Shown: piece by piece, positions 43,441 to 53,387 of the stretch
Layout: the number at the start of each line of letters is the position of its first letter
Position numbering within the stretch: the stretch's first letter is position 1
Assembly (NCBI RefSeq): GCF_007570865.1
Contig: NZ_VLPS01000011.1
Span: 1 to 64,000 of the forward strand
From: Atlantibacter subterraneus
GTDB taxonomy: Bacteria > Pseudomonadota > Gammaproteobacteria > Enterobacterales > Enterobacteriaceae
Direction of reading: 5' to 3'
Length of the DNA: 64,000 nucleotides
Translations under genes and position numbers: made by a program
Notes under the pieces: model-generated
Databases searched by the model: none
What the model was told of the DNA's origin: nothing
What the model saw: only the letters and a program-made list of their open reading frames with translations

Positions 43441-44775
43441 TTACACCGCTCGCTGGGTAAGCTCAGCGCGGATTTCCCGGTAATAGTCGTTGTTGATCAG
43501 GTACTTTTTCATCAGCAGGCCAATCACCAGATGGAACACCGCCGGGATCAGGGTCATCATCAATGCGATACCCATCAGCGCCCGGTCGCTCTGCACGGCA
43601 TCCGCCTGATAGCCGAAATAGCTCAGCAAGAAGCCGAGGATGCCGCCCGCGATGCCCATCCCAAATTTCTGGAAGAACAGGATGCCGCCAAATGCCAGGC
43701 CAGAGACCCGCAGGCCGTTCTTTTTCTCGCCGTAATCCACCGCTTCGGCAATCGACGACCAGAACACCGGCATTTGCATGTCGCAAAAGAAGTTGATCAG
43801 GAAATAAAAGACAAAAGCGAGGATCAGGTTTTCATGCCCCACCACGAAATACATGGCGATACTCAGCGCGAAGGTGATCAGCTGGGTATAACGGAACATT
43901 TTGATTTTGTCGTAAAACTTTGTGACCCAGGTGGTGACGATCATCGCCAGTATCGAAGCCACCACGCCTACGGTCAGGAACGGAGAGATCAGGCTGTCAC
44001 CGCCGCCGAGATAGTATTTTGCATAGTAGGCCGCAACCGAACCGCGGATCACATAGCCGCACATCAGCAGCAGAATAACCACGCCGAGGATAATCCACTG
44101 GTCGTTACGCAGCAGGTAGGTGAACTGGGTTTTCAGCGACATGGACGGGATTTCCGGTTCGCTGCGCTCGCGGGTAGTGAAAAAACAGAACACGAACAGC
44201 AGTGCGCCCATAATGCCCATCAGCCCCATCGAGAGCTGATAGCCCAGCGCCTTGTTCCCTTGCCCCAACCATACCGCCAACATCGGCACGACGATGGTCA
44301 CCAGGAAGGCGGCGATTTTGGTCATCACGAAGCGATAGCCATTGGCGCTCAGGCGCTCTACCGGATCGTCGGTGATCACGCCGATCAGCGAGATGTAGGG
44401 AATGGTGATGGCGGTATAGACCAGCGTCATCAGAATGTACGTGAAGTAGGCCCACGCCAGTTTGGCGGTGTAAGCCACATCGGGCGTGATAAACATTAAA
44501 TAGACCGCAAAGCCGAACGGAATGGCGAACCAGATCATCCACGGGCGGTAGCGGCCCCAGCGGGTGGTAAATTTATCGGTCAGAATGCCCATGGCCGGAT
44601 CGATAATCGCGTCGATCATGCGCACGACAACAAACAGCACGCCGACATCCGCCGCCCGCAGGCCGTAGATGTCGGTATAGAAGTAGGCGAGCAGGAGCTG
44701 CATGGCGATGATGACGACATTAATCGCCATATCCCCTGCGCCAAAACCTATTTTTTCCACGATAGAAAGTTTCAT
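43441..44775 (-). CDS. GPH-family sugar/nucleoside:cation symporter
   Basis: 444-residue, 12-span inner-membrane carrier of the glycoside-pentoside-hexuronide family (MelB fold). Family features: EKIGFGAGDMAINVV at the N terminus, VVRMIDAIIDPAMGILTDKFTTRWGRYRPW in the first cytoplasmic loop (near residue 50-80), and a mid-protein RERSEPEI loop. First gene of the four-gene operon. With a riboside kinase and a glycohydrolase behind it, a purine-type riboside is the likely substrate (inference). Confidence 0.83.
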   Translation of the reverse strand: MKLSIVEKIGFGAGDMAINVVIIAMQLLLAYFYTDIYGLRAADVGVLFVVVRMIDAIIDPAMGILTDKFTTRWGRYRPWMIWFAIPFGFAVYLMFITPDVAYTAKLAWAYFTYILMTLVYTAITIPYISLIGVITDDPVERLSANGYRFVMTKIAAFLVTIVVPMLAVWLGQGNKALGYQLSMGLMGIMGALLFVFCFFTTRERSEPEIPSMSLKTQFTYLLRNDQWIILGVVILLLMCGYVIRGSVAAYYAKYYLGGGDSLISPFLTVGVVASILAMIVTTWVTKFYDKIKMFRYTQLITFALSIAMYFVVGHENLILAFVFYFLINFFCDMQMPVFWSSIAEAVDYGEKKNGLRVSGLAFGGILFFQKFGMGIAGGILGFLLSYFGYQADAVQSDRALMGIALMMTLIPAVFHLVIGLLMKKYLINNDYYREIRAELTQRAV

Positions 44776-44916
44776 GACGGTATCCCTGGTGAGCCCGGCC
44801 CGTAGACGCGCGACTGTGGGTTTTATTTAACTACCTGAAAGTGAAACGGTTAGAGTTGCCTGGTGATGGGCAGTGCGCCGTTTATTTGCGGCACACTGTC
44901 AGTGTAGGGATCGTTT

Positions 44917-44948
44917 AAAAGATATAAAGGTATACCTTTATATCTTTT
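44917..44948. promoter_or_regulatory. Perfect 32-bp palindrome, candidate operator of the salvage operon
   Basis: The half site AAAAGATATAAAGGTA is followed at once by its exact reverse complement, centred on GGTATACC. It lies 142 bp upstream of the transporter gene. HutC-type GntR regulators commonly use GT-N-TA-N-AC cores, which GGTATACC fits, so it is a good candidate site for the regulator at 40629-41351. It could also form a 16-bp RNA hairpin. Confidence 0.75.
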
Positions 44949-45065
44949 GATCGGTTTCACAATAAATATCACTCAGGCGAATTTCTCCGGCCTGAGTATG
45001 GGATCTCACTGGCAAAAAATAGGGCGTGCCACGGTTACTCGCGGCACACGGCAGAAGGTAAAAAA

Positions 45066-45824
45066 CTAGTGTGAATTGAGCAGCGCGCAGTCGTGGTCCT
45101 GCAACTGTTCGGCATTGGCAAGATTGAGGTTAAGCAGATTACGTTCGGTCGCCAGTAACACAAAAGAGCCGTCTGGCTGCTGGGCCATTGCCAGCGCGAA
45201 GCGCCCCATGTGTGCACGCGCGCCGGGCACTTCCTGCGCCAGCATAATAAAAGGACTGCGCCGTGCCAGTTCAGCCTCGCTGACCCGACGCACCAGATAC
45301 GGCGTGTTGTCGATACCGCCGGGCAGCGGCAGCCACTGGCTGCTGATCCGCGCGGCCTCGCGATTAAGCTTTTCACGCACGTCCGGGCGCAGGCAGGAAA
45401 TATGAATATGCAGGTGGTTCTGGGTGCGACCCAGTTTCGAGTTTAAGGTCAGTGAGACCACGTTATTCGGCACCGCCTCGCCGTTCCGCTCGCTCATTAC
45501 GCGCCGCGCCTGCCAGGCTTGCCAGAAGTAGTTCGGGGTTTTGGGATGCAGCAGCATCGGGCTTTCGATGCCGTTAATGCGCCATGTGGGCATCAGCAAA
45601 TACTGCAACGGGCCGTTGCGATCTTTGAAAATCACCAACCCGGCATCCAGCTTTACTTCGGCACAGGGGGCGGGATTGTCATGCCGCTGCTGATTGGGCA
45701 CGCACTGATGAAATACGATATCGCGCAGGGCGTCTGGCTGGCCTTTAAAGTAAAGCCACAGGCCACCGGCTATCGCGGCGATTATCAGCAGGAGACAGAC
45801 CACAACGGTCAGCGCTTTTTTCAT
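45066..45824 (-). CDS. cdh: CDP-diacylglycerol pyrophosphatase Cdh
   Basis: Membrane-anchored HIT-like hydrolase cleaving CDP-diacylglycerol to phosphatidate and CMP. 252 residues from [21 protein letters not shown] (E. coli 251): a single N-terminal membrane segment, then the periplasmic or membrane-facing domain with the histidine triad [13 protein letters not shown] near residue 150. An ATG two codons upstream lies only 1 bp from AAGG, so the second ATG is preferred. Confidence 0.93.
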   Translation of the reverse strand: MKKALTVVVCLLLIIAAIAGGLWLYFKGQPDALRDIVFHQCVPNQQRHDNPAPCAEVKLDAGLVIFKDRNGPLQYLLMPTWRINGIESPMLLHPKTPNYFWQAWQARRVMSERNGEAVPNNVVSLTLNSKLGRTQNHLHIHISCLRPDVREKLNREAARISSQWLPLPGGIDNTPYLVRRVSEAELARRSPFIMLAQEVPGARAHMGRFALAMAQQPDGSFVLLATERNLLNLNLANAEQLQDHDCALLNSH

Positions 45825-45860
45825 CTTCATGCCTTTTACACTTATGAAGATGAAGTCTGG

Positions 45861-45885
45861 CACAAAAACGGCCCCGAAGGGCCGT
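45861..45885 (-). terminator. sbp terminator
   Basis: On the minus strand ACGGCCC, tetraloop TTCG, GGGCCGT, TTTTTG. Confidence 0.88.
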
Positions 45886-45890
45886 CAGAA

Positions 45891-46880
45891 TTAGCGTTTG
45901 CTAATTTGGTCGAAGGTGCCGCCGTTGGCGAAGTGCTCTTTCTGGGCTTTGGTCCAGCCGCTAAACACCTCGTCAATGGTGAACAGTTTCAGTTTCGGGA
46001 ACTCGCCTTCGTATTTCTTCGCTACCTGCTCATCACGCGGGCGGTAGAAGTTTTTCGCGGCGATCTCCTGGCCTTCCGGCGTGTAGAGATATTTCAGATA
46101 GGCTTCGGCAACGGCCTGAGTGCCCTTCTTCTCAACCACTTTATCGACCACCGACACGGTCGGCTCTGCCAGAATAGATTCGCTCGGGGTAACGATCTCG
46201 AATTTGTCTTTGCCTAATTCATTGGTCGCCAGCAGCGCTTCGTTTTCCCAGGCAATCAGCACATCGCCGATACCGCGTTCAACAAAAGTGTTGGTTGAAC
46301 CACGTGCGCCAGAGTCCAGCACTTCAACGTTTTTGAACAGCGCCTTAACGAAATCCTGGGCTTTAGCCTGATCGCCGTTGTTCTGATGGAGCGCGTAGCC
46401 CCATGCCGCCAGATAGTTCCAGCGCGCGCCACCGGAGCTTTTCGGGTTTGGCGTGATCACGGAAACGCCCGGCTTCACCAGATCGTTCCAGTCTTTAATT
46501 TGTTTCGGATTGCCTTTGCGCACCAGGAAAACGATGGTGGAAGTGTACGGCGCGGAGTTGTCCGGCAGGCGTTTGATCCAGTTTTTATCAATGCGGCCAC
46601 GCTCAGCGATGGCGTCTACGTCATAGGCCAGCGCCAGGGTCACCACGTCGGCTTCAATACCGTTAATCACGGAAGTCGCCTGTTTGCCGGAGCCCCCGTG
46701 AGACTGACGGATCACCACATTATCGCCGGTCTCTTTTTTCCAGTGCTCGCTGAAGGCTTTGTTATATTGGTCATACAGTTCACGTGTCGGGTCATAAGAC
46801 ACGTTAAGTAATTGAATATCCTTCGCCAGTACGCTGGTTGATGCCAGAAGCAACGTTAATCCCACGCCAAACTTATTCAT
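45891..46880 (-). CDS. sbp: Periplasmic sulfate-binding protein Sbp
   Basis: Binding protein for the CysUWA sulfate/thiosulfate ABC importer. 329 residues as in E. coli. The signal peptide [19 protein letters not shown] is followed by mature [17 protein letters not shown]. Ligand-site stretches [28 protein letters not shown] and [13 protein letters not shown] are present. Monocistronic, with its own terminator; in E. coli it is controlled by sulfur limitation (Cbl/CysB). Confidence 0.97.
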   Translation of the reverse strand: MNKFGVGLTLLLASTSVLAKDIQLLNVSYDPTRELYDQYNKAFSEHWKKETGDNVVIRQSHGGSGKQATSVINGIEADVVTLALAYDVDAIAERGRIDKNWIKRLPDNSAPYTSTIVFLVRKGNPKQIKDWNDLVKPGVSVITPNPKSSGGARWNYLAAWGYALHQNNGDQAKAQDFVKALFKNVEVLDSGARGSTNTFVERGIGDVLIAWENEALLATNELGKDKFEIVTPSESILAEPTVSVVDKVVEKKGTQAVAEAYLKYLYTPEGQEIAAKNFYRPRDEQVAKKYEGEFPKLKLFTIDEVFSGWTKAQKEHFANGGTFDQISKR

Positions 46881-46989
46881 CGCACGCTCTCTTCTAAATT
46901 GTGTGTATGAAAATAGCCTGCCAGAAATGCGTGAGATGATTAAAGAATAAAAAAAGATTGGCTATAACTTTGAGGAATATCATCAGACA

Positions 46990-47017
46990 GTAAAAAGCCG
47001 GGCGAACCCGGCTTTTT
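46990..47017 (-). terminator. pfkA terminator
   Basis: On the minus strand AAAAAGCCGGG, loop TTCG, CCCGGCTTTTT. Confidence 0.9.
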
Positions 47018-47019
47018 GA

Positions 47020-47982
47020 TCAGTACAGCTTTTTGGCGCACTCCAGCCAGTCGCCTTTGAAGGTACGCTTCATATTTTCGATAGCGTCGATGATGTCGTG
47101 ATGCACCATCTTCTCGTTCTGAATGCCCACGCAACGGCCACCGTGGCCCTGCAGCAGCAGTTCAATGGAGTATGCGCCCATACGGGAAGCCAGAATACGG
47201 TCATAAGGCACCGGAGAACCGCCACGCTGAATGTGGCCCAGTACCGTAGCGCGGGTTTCACGCTCGGTTTCTGCCTCAATGTAGCGCGCCAGCTCATCGA
47301 TATCGCAGATGTGCTCGGTGATCGCCACGATAGCGTGTTTTTTACCCTTCGCGATACCGGCTTTAATTTCCGCCACCAGATCGTCGCGGTTGAACTCGAC
47401 TTCCGGCAGCACGATGAATTCACAACCACCCGCAATCGCCGCCGCCAGGGTCAGGTCGCCGCAGTAGCGGCCCATCACTTCGACGATAGAGATACGTTGG
47501 TGAGAGGTAGAGGTATCACGCAGGCGGTCGATGGCTTCAACCACGGTGCTCAGCGCGGTAAAGTAACCGATGGTGTAGTCAGTACCGGCAACGTCGTTAT
47601 CAATGGTGCCCGGCAGGCCGATGCACGGGAAGCCCATTTCGGTCAGACGTTTAGCGCCCATATAGGAGCCGTCACCGCCGATCACGACCAGCGCATCCAG
47701 ACCGCGTTTTTTCATGTTTTCGATAGCCACCGCGCGGATATGCTCTTCGCGGAACTCAGGAAAACGAGCGGAACCCAGGAATGTGCCGCCACGGTTGATC
47801 ATGTCAGACACGCTGTAGCGGTCGAGCTGCACCATACGGTCTTCATACAGGCCGAGATAGCCGTCATAAATACCAAAAACTTCCAGACCTTCTGTCAGCG
47901 CGGCGCGCACTACGCCGCGAATGGCGGCGTTCATGCCTGGCGCATCACCGCCACTCGTCAATACCCCGATTTTCTTAATCAT
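47020..47982 (-). CDS. pfkA: 6-phosphofructokinase I PfkA
   Basis: ATP-dependent phosphofructokinase, the main glycolytic control point. The 320 residues equal E. coli. ATP site [15 protein letters not shown] (N terminus), [12 protein letters not shown] near residue 102, the catalytic [16 protein letters not shown] near 123-138, and [14 protein letters not shown] near 170. A likely Cra site lies about 105 bp upstream. Confidence 0.97.
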   Translation of the reverse strand: MIKKIGVLTSGGDAPGMNAAIRGVVRAALTEGLEVFGIYDGYLGLYEDRMVQLDRYSVSDMINRGGTFLGSARFPEFREEHIRAVAIENMKKRGLDALVVIGGDGSYMGAKRLTEMGFPCIGLPGTIDNDVAGTDYTIGYFTALSTVVEAIDRLRDTSTSHQRISIVEVMGRYCGDLTLAAAIAGGCEFIVLPEVEFNRDDLVAEIKAGIAKGKKHAIVAITEHICDIDELARYIEAETERETRATVLGHIQRGGSPVPYDRILASRMGAYSIELLLQGHGGRCVGIQNEKMVHHDIIDAIENMKRTFKGDWLECAKKLY

Positions 47983-48087
47983 GACTACCTCTGAACGTAG
48001 AATACAATATTGAATCCTGTTGCCGGAAACGCCTGCATCATCAGGCGATGGACTAATGATGCAGATAGTATATCAATAGCTTCCAGC

Positions 48088-48099
48088 TGAATTGATTCA
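48088..48099. promoter_or_regulatory. Candidate Cra (FruR) site upstream of pfkA
   Basis: TGAATTGATTCA, within the perfect palindromic context CTGAATTGATTCAG. It fits the Cra pattern TGAAWCGWTTCA except at the central position. pfkA is a known Cra-repressed gene in E. coli. Confidence 0.6.
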
Positions 48100-48162
48100 G
48101 GTCAGACCGAACGGCGGTAAAGTATACAAAAAAAGCCGTTTGGTACACTTTTCACGCCTTTG

Positions 48163-49065
48163 TTAAAGCGGGAAGTTTCCCTGTTTCCCCTGCGGCACAA
48201 CAGAGCAGGGATCCTGATGAATAATTACGTCCGAACCCGGAAAACGCCCCAGGATCGCTTGCTCCACTTGCTCAGCCACAATATGCGCCTGAACCAGCGG
48301 TAAGTTGTCGTCCATTTCCAGATGAATTTGAATAAAGCGGGTCGGCCCTGACTGCCGCGTGCGAAGATCGTGGGCACCTCTGACGCCGGGCCACGATGAA
48401 ACAATGTCGATGATGATTTGATGCTCATCATCCGGTAACGCGCGGTCCAGTAAGGACTGGACGGCTTCATAGCCCATTCGTAATGCGCTATATAATATAT
48501 AGATGCCAATACCCAGCGCAAACAAGGCATCAGCACGATGCCAGCCATACCAGGAAAGCGCAAGCGCCACCAGAATAGCGCCGTTCATCATAACATCAGA
48601 TTGATAATGAAGCATATCTGCCCGCACCGCCTGGCTTTTGGTCTTACGCACCACCCAACGCTGAAACGTCACCAGTACCAATGTGCTGATCAGGGCGATA
48701 ACGGTAACGCCGATACCAATCTGCGGCGATTCCATCGGCGCGGGATTCGCCAGCCGCTCGAAACCGGTCAGGAACAGAAACAGCGCCGATCCGGAGATAA
48801 ACATGCTTTGCGCCAGTGCGGCCAGCGACTCGGCTTTGCCATGGCCGAACGCGTGTTCGTCATCGGCAGGCTGTAAGGAGTAACGCACCACCAGAAGGTT
48901 GGTCAGCGAAGCGGCAATATCCACCAGCGAGTCCACCAGCGCGGCGAGAATACTCACCGAGCCGGTCTTCCACCAGGCAAAGATTTTAACGAGCAGCAGC
49001 AGCGACGCCATGACCGTGGCGGCAATGGCGGCGCGGCTGACCAGACGCCCATAAGATTGATTCAT
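48163..49065 (-). CDS. fieF: Ferrous iron/zinc efflux pump FieF
   Basis: Cation diffusion facilitator exporting Fe(II)/Zn(II) with proton exchange. 300 residues from [17 protein letters not shown], the E. coli length. Six membrane helices; metal-site motifs ALVDSLVDI (helix 2) and [12 protein letters not shown] (helix 5); and a cytoplasmic C-terminal domain with [19 protein letters not shown]. An upstream open frame of 60 codons reaching into the cpxP terminator is not conserved. Confidence 0.95.
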   Translation of the reverse strand: MNQSYGRLVSRAAIAATVMASLLLLVKIFAWWKTGSVSILAALVDSLVDIAASLTNLLVVRYSLQPADDEHAFGHGKAESLAALAQSMFISGSALFLFLTGFERLANPAPMESPQIGIGVTVIALISTLVLVTFQRWVVRKTKSQAVRADMLHYQSDVMMNGAILVALALSWYGWHRADALFALGIGIYILYSALRMGYEAVQSLLDRALPDDEHQIIIDIVSSWPGVRGAHDLRTRQSGPTRFIQIHLEMDDNLPLVQAHIVAEQVEQAILGRFPGSDVIIHQDPCSVVPQGKQGNFPL

Positions 49066-49142
49066 AAAGACTCCCGCGTATCGATTGGCAAAGTATAACG
49101 AATCACGCGCTAAACTCAGACTGGCAGGAGCGGAATACCGGG

Positions 49143-49202
49143 CAAAAAAAACCCCTCCGTTTAAGGAGGGGAAGACAGGGATGGTGTCTATGGCAAGGAA
49201 AA
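49143..49202 (-). ncRNA. cpxQ: CpxQ small RNA from the cpxP 3' UTR
   Basis: The cpxP 3' end reads, on the minus strand, TTTTCCTTGCCATAGACACC, then ATCCCTGTCTT and the terminator CCCCTCC/GGAGGGG with eight T. This matches E. coli/Salmonella CpxQ, an Hfq-bound RNA released by RNase E that represses envelope-protein mRNAs in the Cpx response. The processing end at about 49202 is set by that match. The same hairpin terminates cpxP. Confidence 0.85.
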
Positions 49203-49210
49203 CAGGGTTG

Positions 49211-49717
49211 TTACTGGTTACTACGGGTACTGCTACTAAACACATTTGCCGAGGAGGACCGTTGCATCTGCGAGACTTCTCGCAACTGAAGCATGCGATA
49301 CTGGTGCTTCTCGTTTAAAACCGCTTGCTGTTCCGGCGTTAACAGTCGGTACATTTGGTTGCGCACTTTCGCCATCTCGACCTGGCGCGCGACCTGCTCT
49401 TGTGCCATCTTTTCGGCCTGAGCCCGCACAGCGGTTTCATCAAAATTTTCTGCGGTGACCAGGCGATGCATGGTCTCCATTTCGCTAACATTAACAGGCG
49501 GCTGTTCATGCTTCGCCTGCTGCATGAGGTCGCGCATCTGTTGACGTTGCTTTTCGGTTAATCGAATGCCGTCAAACATATGGCTCTGCACACTGTTTCG
49601 TTGCGCCAGCCCTTCTGCGGGGTGCCAGTTATCGCCTGTAACGACTTCAGCAGCCTGGCTTGCGAACGTACTGATCGCCAGTGTTGAGGCCATGACGGCA
49701 GCGGTAACTTTGCGCAT
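49211..49717 (-). CDS. cpxP: Periplasmic Cpx adaptor/inhibitor CpxP
   Basis: Periplasmic protein that restrains CpxA and helps deliver misfolded pilins to DegP. 168 residues from the ATG at 49717, six bases after AGGAG (a GTG one codon earlier is open but badly spaced). The signal peptide is followed by the helical dimer fold with both LTxxQ motifs (LTEKQRQQM near residue 54 and LTPEQQAVL near 127). Divergent from cpxRA with a CpxR box between. Confidence 0.95.
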   Translation of the reverse strand: MRKVTAAVMASTLAISTFASQAAEVVTGDNWHPAEGLAQRNSVQSHMFDGIRLTEKQRQQMRDLMQQAKHEQPPVNVSEMETMHRLVTAENFDETAVRAQAEKMAQEQVARQVEMAKVRNQMYRLLTPEQQAVLNEKHQYRMLQLREVSQMQRSSSANVFSSSTRSNQ

Positions 49718-49797
49718 CACTGACTCCTGGAAACTTGGGTGCTGCGATTCAACGAGGACCAGTTTACGATTCAGGCTGCAAACATGCGTCAGGGGGT

Positions 49798-49812
49798 GTA
49801 AAACAACGTAAA
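49798..49812. promoter_or_regulatory. CpxR box between cpxP and cpxR
   Basis: GTAAA, five bases, GTAAA: an exact CpxR recognition pattern, placed between the divergent cpxP and cpxRA. CpxR~P would activate both directions. Confidence 0.88.
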
Positions 49813-49865
49813 GTCATGGATTACCGGGCCTTGATGACGTAATTTTTGCCTCGGAGGTATTAACA

Positions 49866-50564
49866 ATGAATAAAATTCTGTTAGTTGATGATGATCGTGA
49901 ACTCACTTCCCTTTTGAAAGAGCTTCTCGACATGGAAGGTTTTAATGTGCAGGTCGCCCACGATGGCGAGCAGGCGCTTAATCTTCTGGATGACAGCATC
50001 GACCTGCTTTTGCTCGACGTGATGATGCCGAAGAAAAACGGCATCGATACGCTTAAAGAGCTACGTCAGACTCACCAGACACCCGTAATCATGCTGACCG
50101 CGCGCGGTAGCGAACTGGACCGCGTTTTAGGCCTTGAACTGGGCGCGGATGACTATTTACCCAAACCGTTCAACGACCGTGAACTGGTGGCGCGTATTCG
50201 CGCTATTCTGCGCCGTTCCCACTGGAGCGAGCAGCAGCAAAACAGCGATAACGGTTCGCCGAACCTGGAAGTTGACGCCCTTAGCCTGAACCCAGGCCGC
50301 CAGGAAGCCAGTTTCGACGGCACCGCGCTGGAGCTTACCGGCACCGAGTTTACGCTGCTGTATCTGCTGGCCCAGCATTTAGGCCAGGTAGTATCCAGAG
50401 AACATCTCAGCCAGGAAGTCCTTGGCAAGCGCCTGACGCCGTTCGATCGCGCTATTGATATGCATATTTCCAACCTACGTCGCAAACTGCCGGATCGTAA
50501 AGACGGGCATCCGTGGTTTAAAACCTTACGTGGACGGGGTTACCTGATGGTATCCGCTTCATGA
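49866..50564 (+). CDS. cpxR: Envelope-stress response regulator CpxR
   Basis: OmpR-type response regulator. 232 residues as in E. coli. The receiver domain (1-120) has acidic residues DDD at 8-10 and the phosphorylated Asp51 (LLLLDVMMPK); the winged-helix domain (about 135-230) carries TLRGRGYLM at the end. GGAGG precedes the start. Overlaps cpxA by 4 bp (ATGA). Confidence 0.97.
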   Translation: MNKILLVDDDRELTSLLKELLDMEGFNVQVAHDGEQALNLLDDSIDLLLLDVMMPKKNGIDTLKELRQTHQTPVIMLTARGSELDRVLGLELGADDYLPKPFNDRELVARIRAILRRSHWSEQQQNSDNGSPNLEVDALSLNPGRQEASFDGTALELTGTEFTLLYLLAQHLGQVVSREHLSQEVLGKRLTPFDRAIDMHISNLRRKLPDRKDGHPWFKTLRGRGYLMVSAS

Positions 50565-51934
50565 TTGGTAGCCTGACCGCGCGAATATTTGCGATTTTTT
50601 GGCTGACCCTGGCCCTGGTTTTGATGCTGGTATTGATGTTGCCGAAGCTCGATTCACGTCAAATGACCGAGCTGTTGGAAAGCGAGCAACGCCAGGGCGT
50701 GATGATAGAACAGCATGTCGAAGCTGAACTGGCTAACGATCCGCCCAACGATTTAATGTGGTGGCGCAGGCTATTCCGCGCCATTGACAAATGGGCACCG
50801 CCGGGGCAACGCCTGGTGCTGGTTACCAGCGAAGGGCGCGTGATCGGCGCAGAACGCAGTGAGATGCAGATCATTCGCAACTTTATCGGCCAGGCTGACA
50901 ATTCCGATCATCCGCAAAAGAAAAAGTACGGTCGTCTGGAAATGGTCGGCCCCTTTTCCGTGCGTGACGGTGAAGACAACTATCAGCTTTACCTGATCCG
51001 CCCGGCCAGCAACTCGCAATCCGATTTCATTAACCTGCTGTTCGACCGCCCGTTATTGCTGCTTATCGTAACGATGCTGGTCAGTTCGCCGTTGCTGTTA
51101 TGGCTCGCCTGGAGCCTGGCGAAACCGGCGCGTAAGCTGAAAAACGCCGCCGATGAAGTGGCGCAGGGCAATTTGCGCCAGCATCCTGAACTGGAAGCCG
51201 GGCCGCAGGAGTTTCTCGCGGCGGGTGCCAGTTTTAACCAGATGGTGACGGCGCTGGAACGCATGATGACCACCCAGCAGCGGCTGCTTTCTGATATCTC
51301 CCATGAACTGCGCACGCCGCTCACGCGTCTCCAGCTCGGTACCGCGCTGTTGCGCCGCCGGTCTGGCGAAAGCAAAGAGCTGGAGCGGATTGAAACCGAG
51401 GCCCACCGGCTGGACAGCATGATCAACGATCTGCTGGTGATGTCGCGCAATCAGCAAAAGAATGCGCTGGTCAGCGAAACCATGAAGGCCAACCAGTTGT
51501 GGCGCGAAGTGCTGGATAACGCCGCCTTTGAAGCCGAGCAAATGGGTAAATCTTTTGAAGTCGCCTACCCGCCCGGCCCGTGGCTGTTGTACGGCAACCC
51601 GAATGCGCTGGAAAGCGCGCTGGAAAACATTGTCCGCAATGCCCTGCGCTATTCGCATACCCAAATCTGCGTCAGCTTCTCGGTGGATAAAGAAGGCATT
51701 ACCGTAACCGTGGACGACGATGGCCCCGGCGTCAGCCCGGAAGATCGGGAACAGATTTTCCGGCCTTTCTACCGCACCGATGAGGCGCGCGACCGGGAAT
51801 CCGGCGGCACCGGCCTTGGTCTGGCGATTGTCGAAACCGCTATTCAGCAGCATCGCGGCTGGGTTAAAGCCGACGACAGCCCGCTGGGCGGCCTGCGGCT
51901 GGTGATCTGGCTGCCGCTGTATCGCCGCACCTGA
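50561..51934 (+). CDS. cpxA: Envelope-stress sensor kinase CpxA
   Basis: Inner-membrane histidine kinase/phosphatase for CpxR. 457 residues as in E. coli: first membrane span about 8-28, periplasmic sensor domain about 29-163, second span about 164-186, HAMP domain, then the H-box with His248 ([14 protein letters not shown]), N box ([10 protein letters not shown]), and G boxes ([23 protein letters not shown]). Translationally coupled to cpxR. Confidence 0.97.
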   Translation: MIGSLTARIFAIFWLTLALVLMLVLMLPKLDSRQMTELLESEQRQGVMIEQHVEAELANDPPNDLMWWRRLFRAIDKWAPPGQRLVLVTSEGRVIGAERSEMQIIRNFIGQADNSDHPQKKKYGRLEMVGPFSVRDGEDNYQLYLIRPASNSQSDFINLLFDRPLLLLIVTMLVSSPLLLWLAWSLAKPARKLKNAADEVAQGNLRQHPELEAGPQEFLAAGASFNQMVTALERMMTTQQRLLSDISHELRTPLTRLQLGTALLRRRSGESKELERIETEAHRLDSMINDLLVMSRNQQKNALVSETMKANQLWREVLDNAAFEAEQMGKSFEVAYPPGPWLLYGNPNALESALENIVRNALRYSHTQICVSFSVDKEGITVTVDDDGPGVSPEDREQIFRPFYRTDEARDRESGGTGLGLAIVETAIQQHRGWVKADDSPLGGLRLVIWLPLYRRT

Positions 51935-51938
51935 TAAC

Positions 51939-51974
51939 CGCGTCTCTCTGCATAACGGAGAGACGCGTTTTTCT
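51939..51974 (+). terminator. cpxRA terminator
   Basis: CGCGTCTCTC (51939-51948) pairs with GAGAGACGCG (51958-51967), followed by TTTTTCTCC. Confidence 0.88.
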
Positions 51975-52020
51975 CCCCGCTCACTTCTGCTATTCTGCGC
52001 CCCTTGCTGATGGGGGCCTT

Positions 52021-52494
52021 ATGCTTAATATCGTACTTTTCGAACCTGAAATTCCGCCAAACACGGGCAACATTATCCGCCTGTGCGCTAACACCGGTTT
52101 TAAACTGCATATCATCGAGCCAATGGGGTTTACCTGGGATGATAAGCGCCTGCGCCGGGCAGGGCTGGATTATCACGAATTCGCCGCCGTCACCCGTCAC
52201 GCCAGCTACGAGGCCTTTCTGGACGCGCAAAAGCCGGAGCGCCTGTTTGCGTTAACCACCAAAGGCACGCCCGCCCACAGTGCGGTCAGCTATGCCGCTG
52301 GCGATTATTTAGTGTTTGGCCCCGAGACGCGCGGATTGCCTGCGAGCGTGCTGGATGCCCTGCCCGCTCAGCAAAAAATTCGTATTCCGATGATGCCGGA
52401 CAGCCGCAGTATGAACTTATCTAATGCGGTGTCGGTGGTGGTGTATGAAGCGTGGCGCCAGCTTGATTATGCGGGCGCCGTACTGCGCAGTTAA
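52021..52494 (+). CDS. trmL: tRNA (cytidine/uridine-34-2'-O)-methyltransferase TrmL
   Basis: SPOUT-class methylase of the wobble nucleotide of tRNA-Leu. 157 residues as in E. coli: [20 protein letters not shown] at the N terminus, then the trefoil-knot motifs FGPETRGLP and [19 protein letters not shown]. It follows cpxA here, whereas in E. coli K-12 the two are far apart. Its stop overlaps the convergent cysE stop by 4 bp. Confidence 0.95.
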   Translation: MLNIVLFEPEIPPNTGNIIRLCANTGFKLHIIEPMGFTWDDKRLRRAGLDYHEFAAVTRHASYEAFLDAQKPERLFALTTKGTPAHSAVSYAAGDYLVFGPETRGLPASVLDALPAQQKIRIPMMPDSRSMNLSNAVSVVVYEAWRQLDYAGAVLRS

Positions 52495-53312
52495 ATGCCG
52501 TCGCCGTATTCGAAGCCGTTATTCACGCCGTTGAAATGCTGATCCATATCCATGGCGGGTTTATCGCTTTCCGGCTTGCCGACGATGCGTGCCGGAACGC
52601 CTGCGGCGGTGGTATGCGGGGGAACCGGCTGTAATACCACCGAGCCCGCGCCAATTTTCGCGCCGCGCCCGACTTCGATATTGCCGAGAATTTTCGCTCC
52701 CGCGCCAATCATCACCCCTTCACGAATTTTCGGATGGCGATCGCCGCTGGTTTTACCGGTACCGCCCAGGGTCACCGATTGCAGAATGGAAACGTCGTTT
52801 TCCACCACGGCGGTTTCACCAATCACAATGCCGGTGGCGTGGTCGAGCATAATGCCGCGGCCAATTTTCGCCGCCGGGTGAATGTCTACCTGAAAAGACA
52901 CCGACACCTGGTTTTGCAGGAAAATCGCCAGCGCGCGACGGCCCTGATTCCACAGCCAGTGGCCGATGCGGTGTGCCTGTAGCGCGTGGAATCCCTTCAG
53001 ATACAGCAGCGGCGTGGAGTATTTATCAACTGCCGGGTCGCGGGTGCGCACGGCCTGAATATCGCAGGCGGCGGATTCAATCATCTGCGGGTCGGCGGCA
53101 TAGGCCTCTTCCACCACTTCACGAATCGCGATGGCGGGCATAATCGGCGACGCCAGTTTGTTCGCCAGCATATAGCTCAGCGCGCTTCCGAGATTTTCAT
53201 GTTTTAGCAACGTAGCATGGTAAAAACTGGCAAGCATTGGCTCGCAGTCGGCGAGCGCCCTCGCTTCGGCTTTTATGTTATTCCATACCAAATCCAGTTC
53301 TTCACACGGCAT
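52491..53312 (-). CDS. cysE: Serine O-acetyltransferase CysE
   Basis: First step of cysteine synthesis, feedback inhibited by cysteine. 273 residues from [20 protein letters not shown] (E. coli 273). An N-terminal helical domain is followed by left-handed beta-helix hexapeptide repeats ([40 protein letters not shown]) and the C-terminal tail ending FEYGDGI, which binds CysK. An 18-codon open extension upstream is rejected. Last gene of the secB-gpsA-cysE row. Confidence 0.96.
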   Translation of the reverse strand: MPCEELDLVWNNIKAEARALADCEPMLASFYHATLLKHENLGSALSYMLANKLASPIMPAIAIREVVEEAYAADPQMIESAACDIQAVRTRDPAVDKYSTPLLYLKGFHALQAHRIGHWLWNQGRRALAIFLQNQVSVSFQVDIHPAAKIGRGIMLDHATGIVIGETAVVENDVSILQSVTLGGTGKTSGDRHPKIREGVMIGAGAKILGNIEVGRGAKIGAGSVVLQPVPPHTTAAGVPARIVGKPESDKPAMDMDQHFNGVNNGFEYGDGI

Positions 53313-53387
53313 TGCTCTCTCCAGAAAAACAAGCAGCGCCCGGTAAATCATCTTACCGGTGCGCAATAAAGGTAACAGGGGGTTCCA

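Noticed and set aside
43360-44499. 379-codon open frame on the plus strand opposite the GPH transporter
   Set aside because: His- and Gln-rich antisense translation of a membrane protein; no support.
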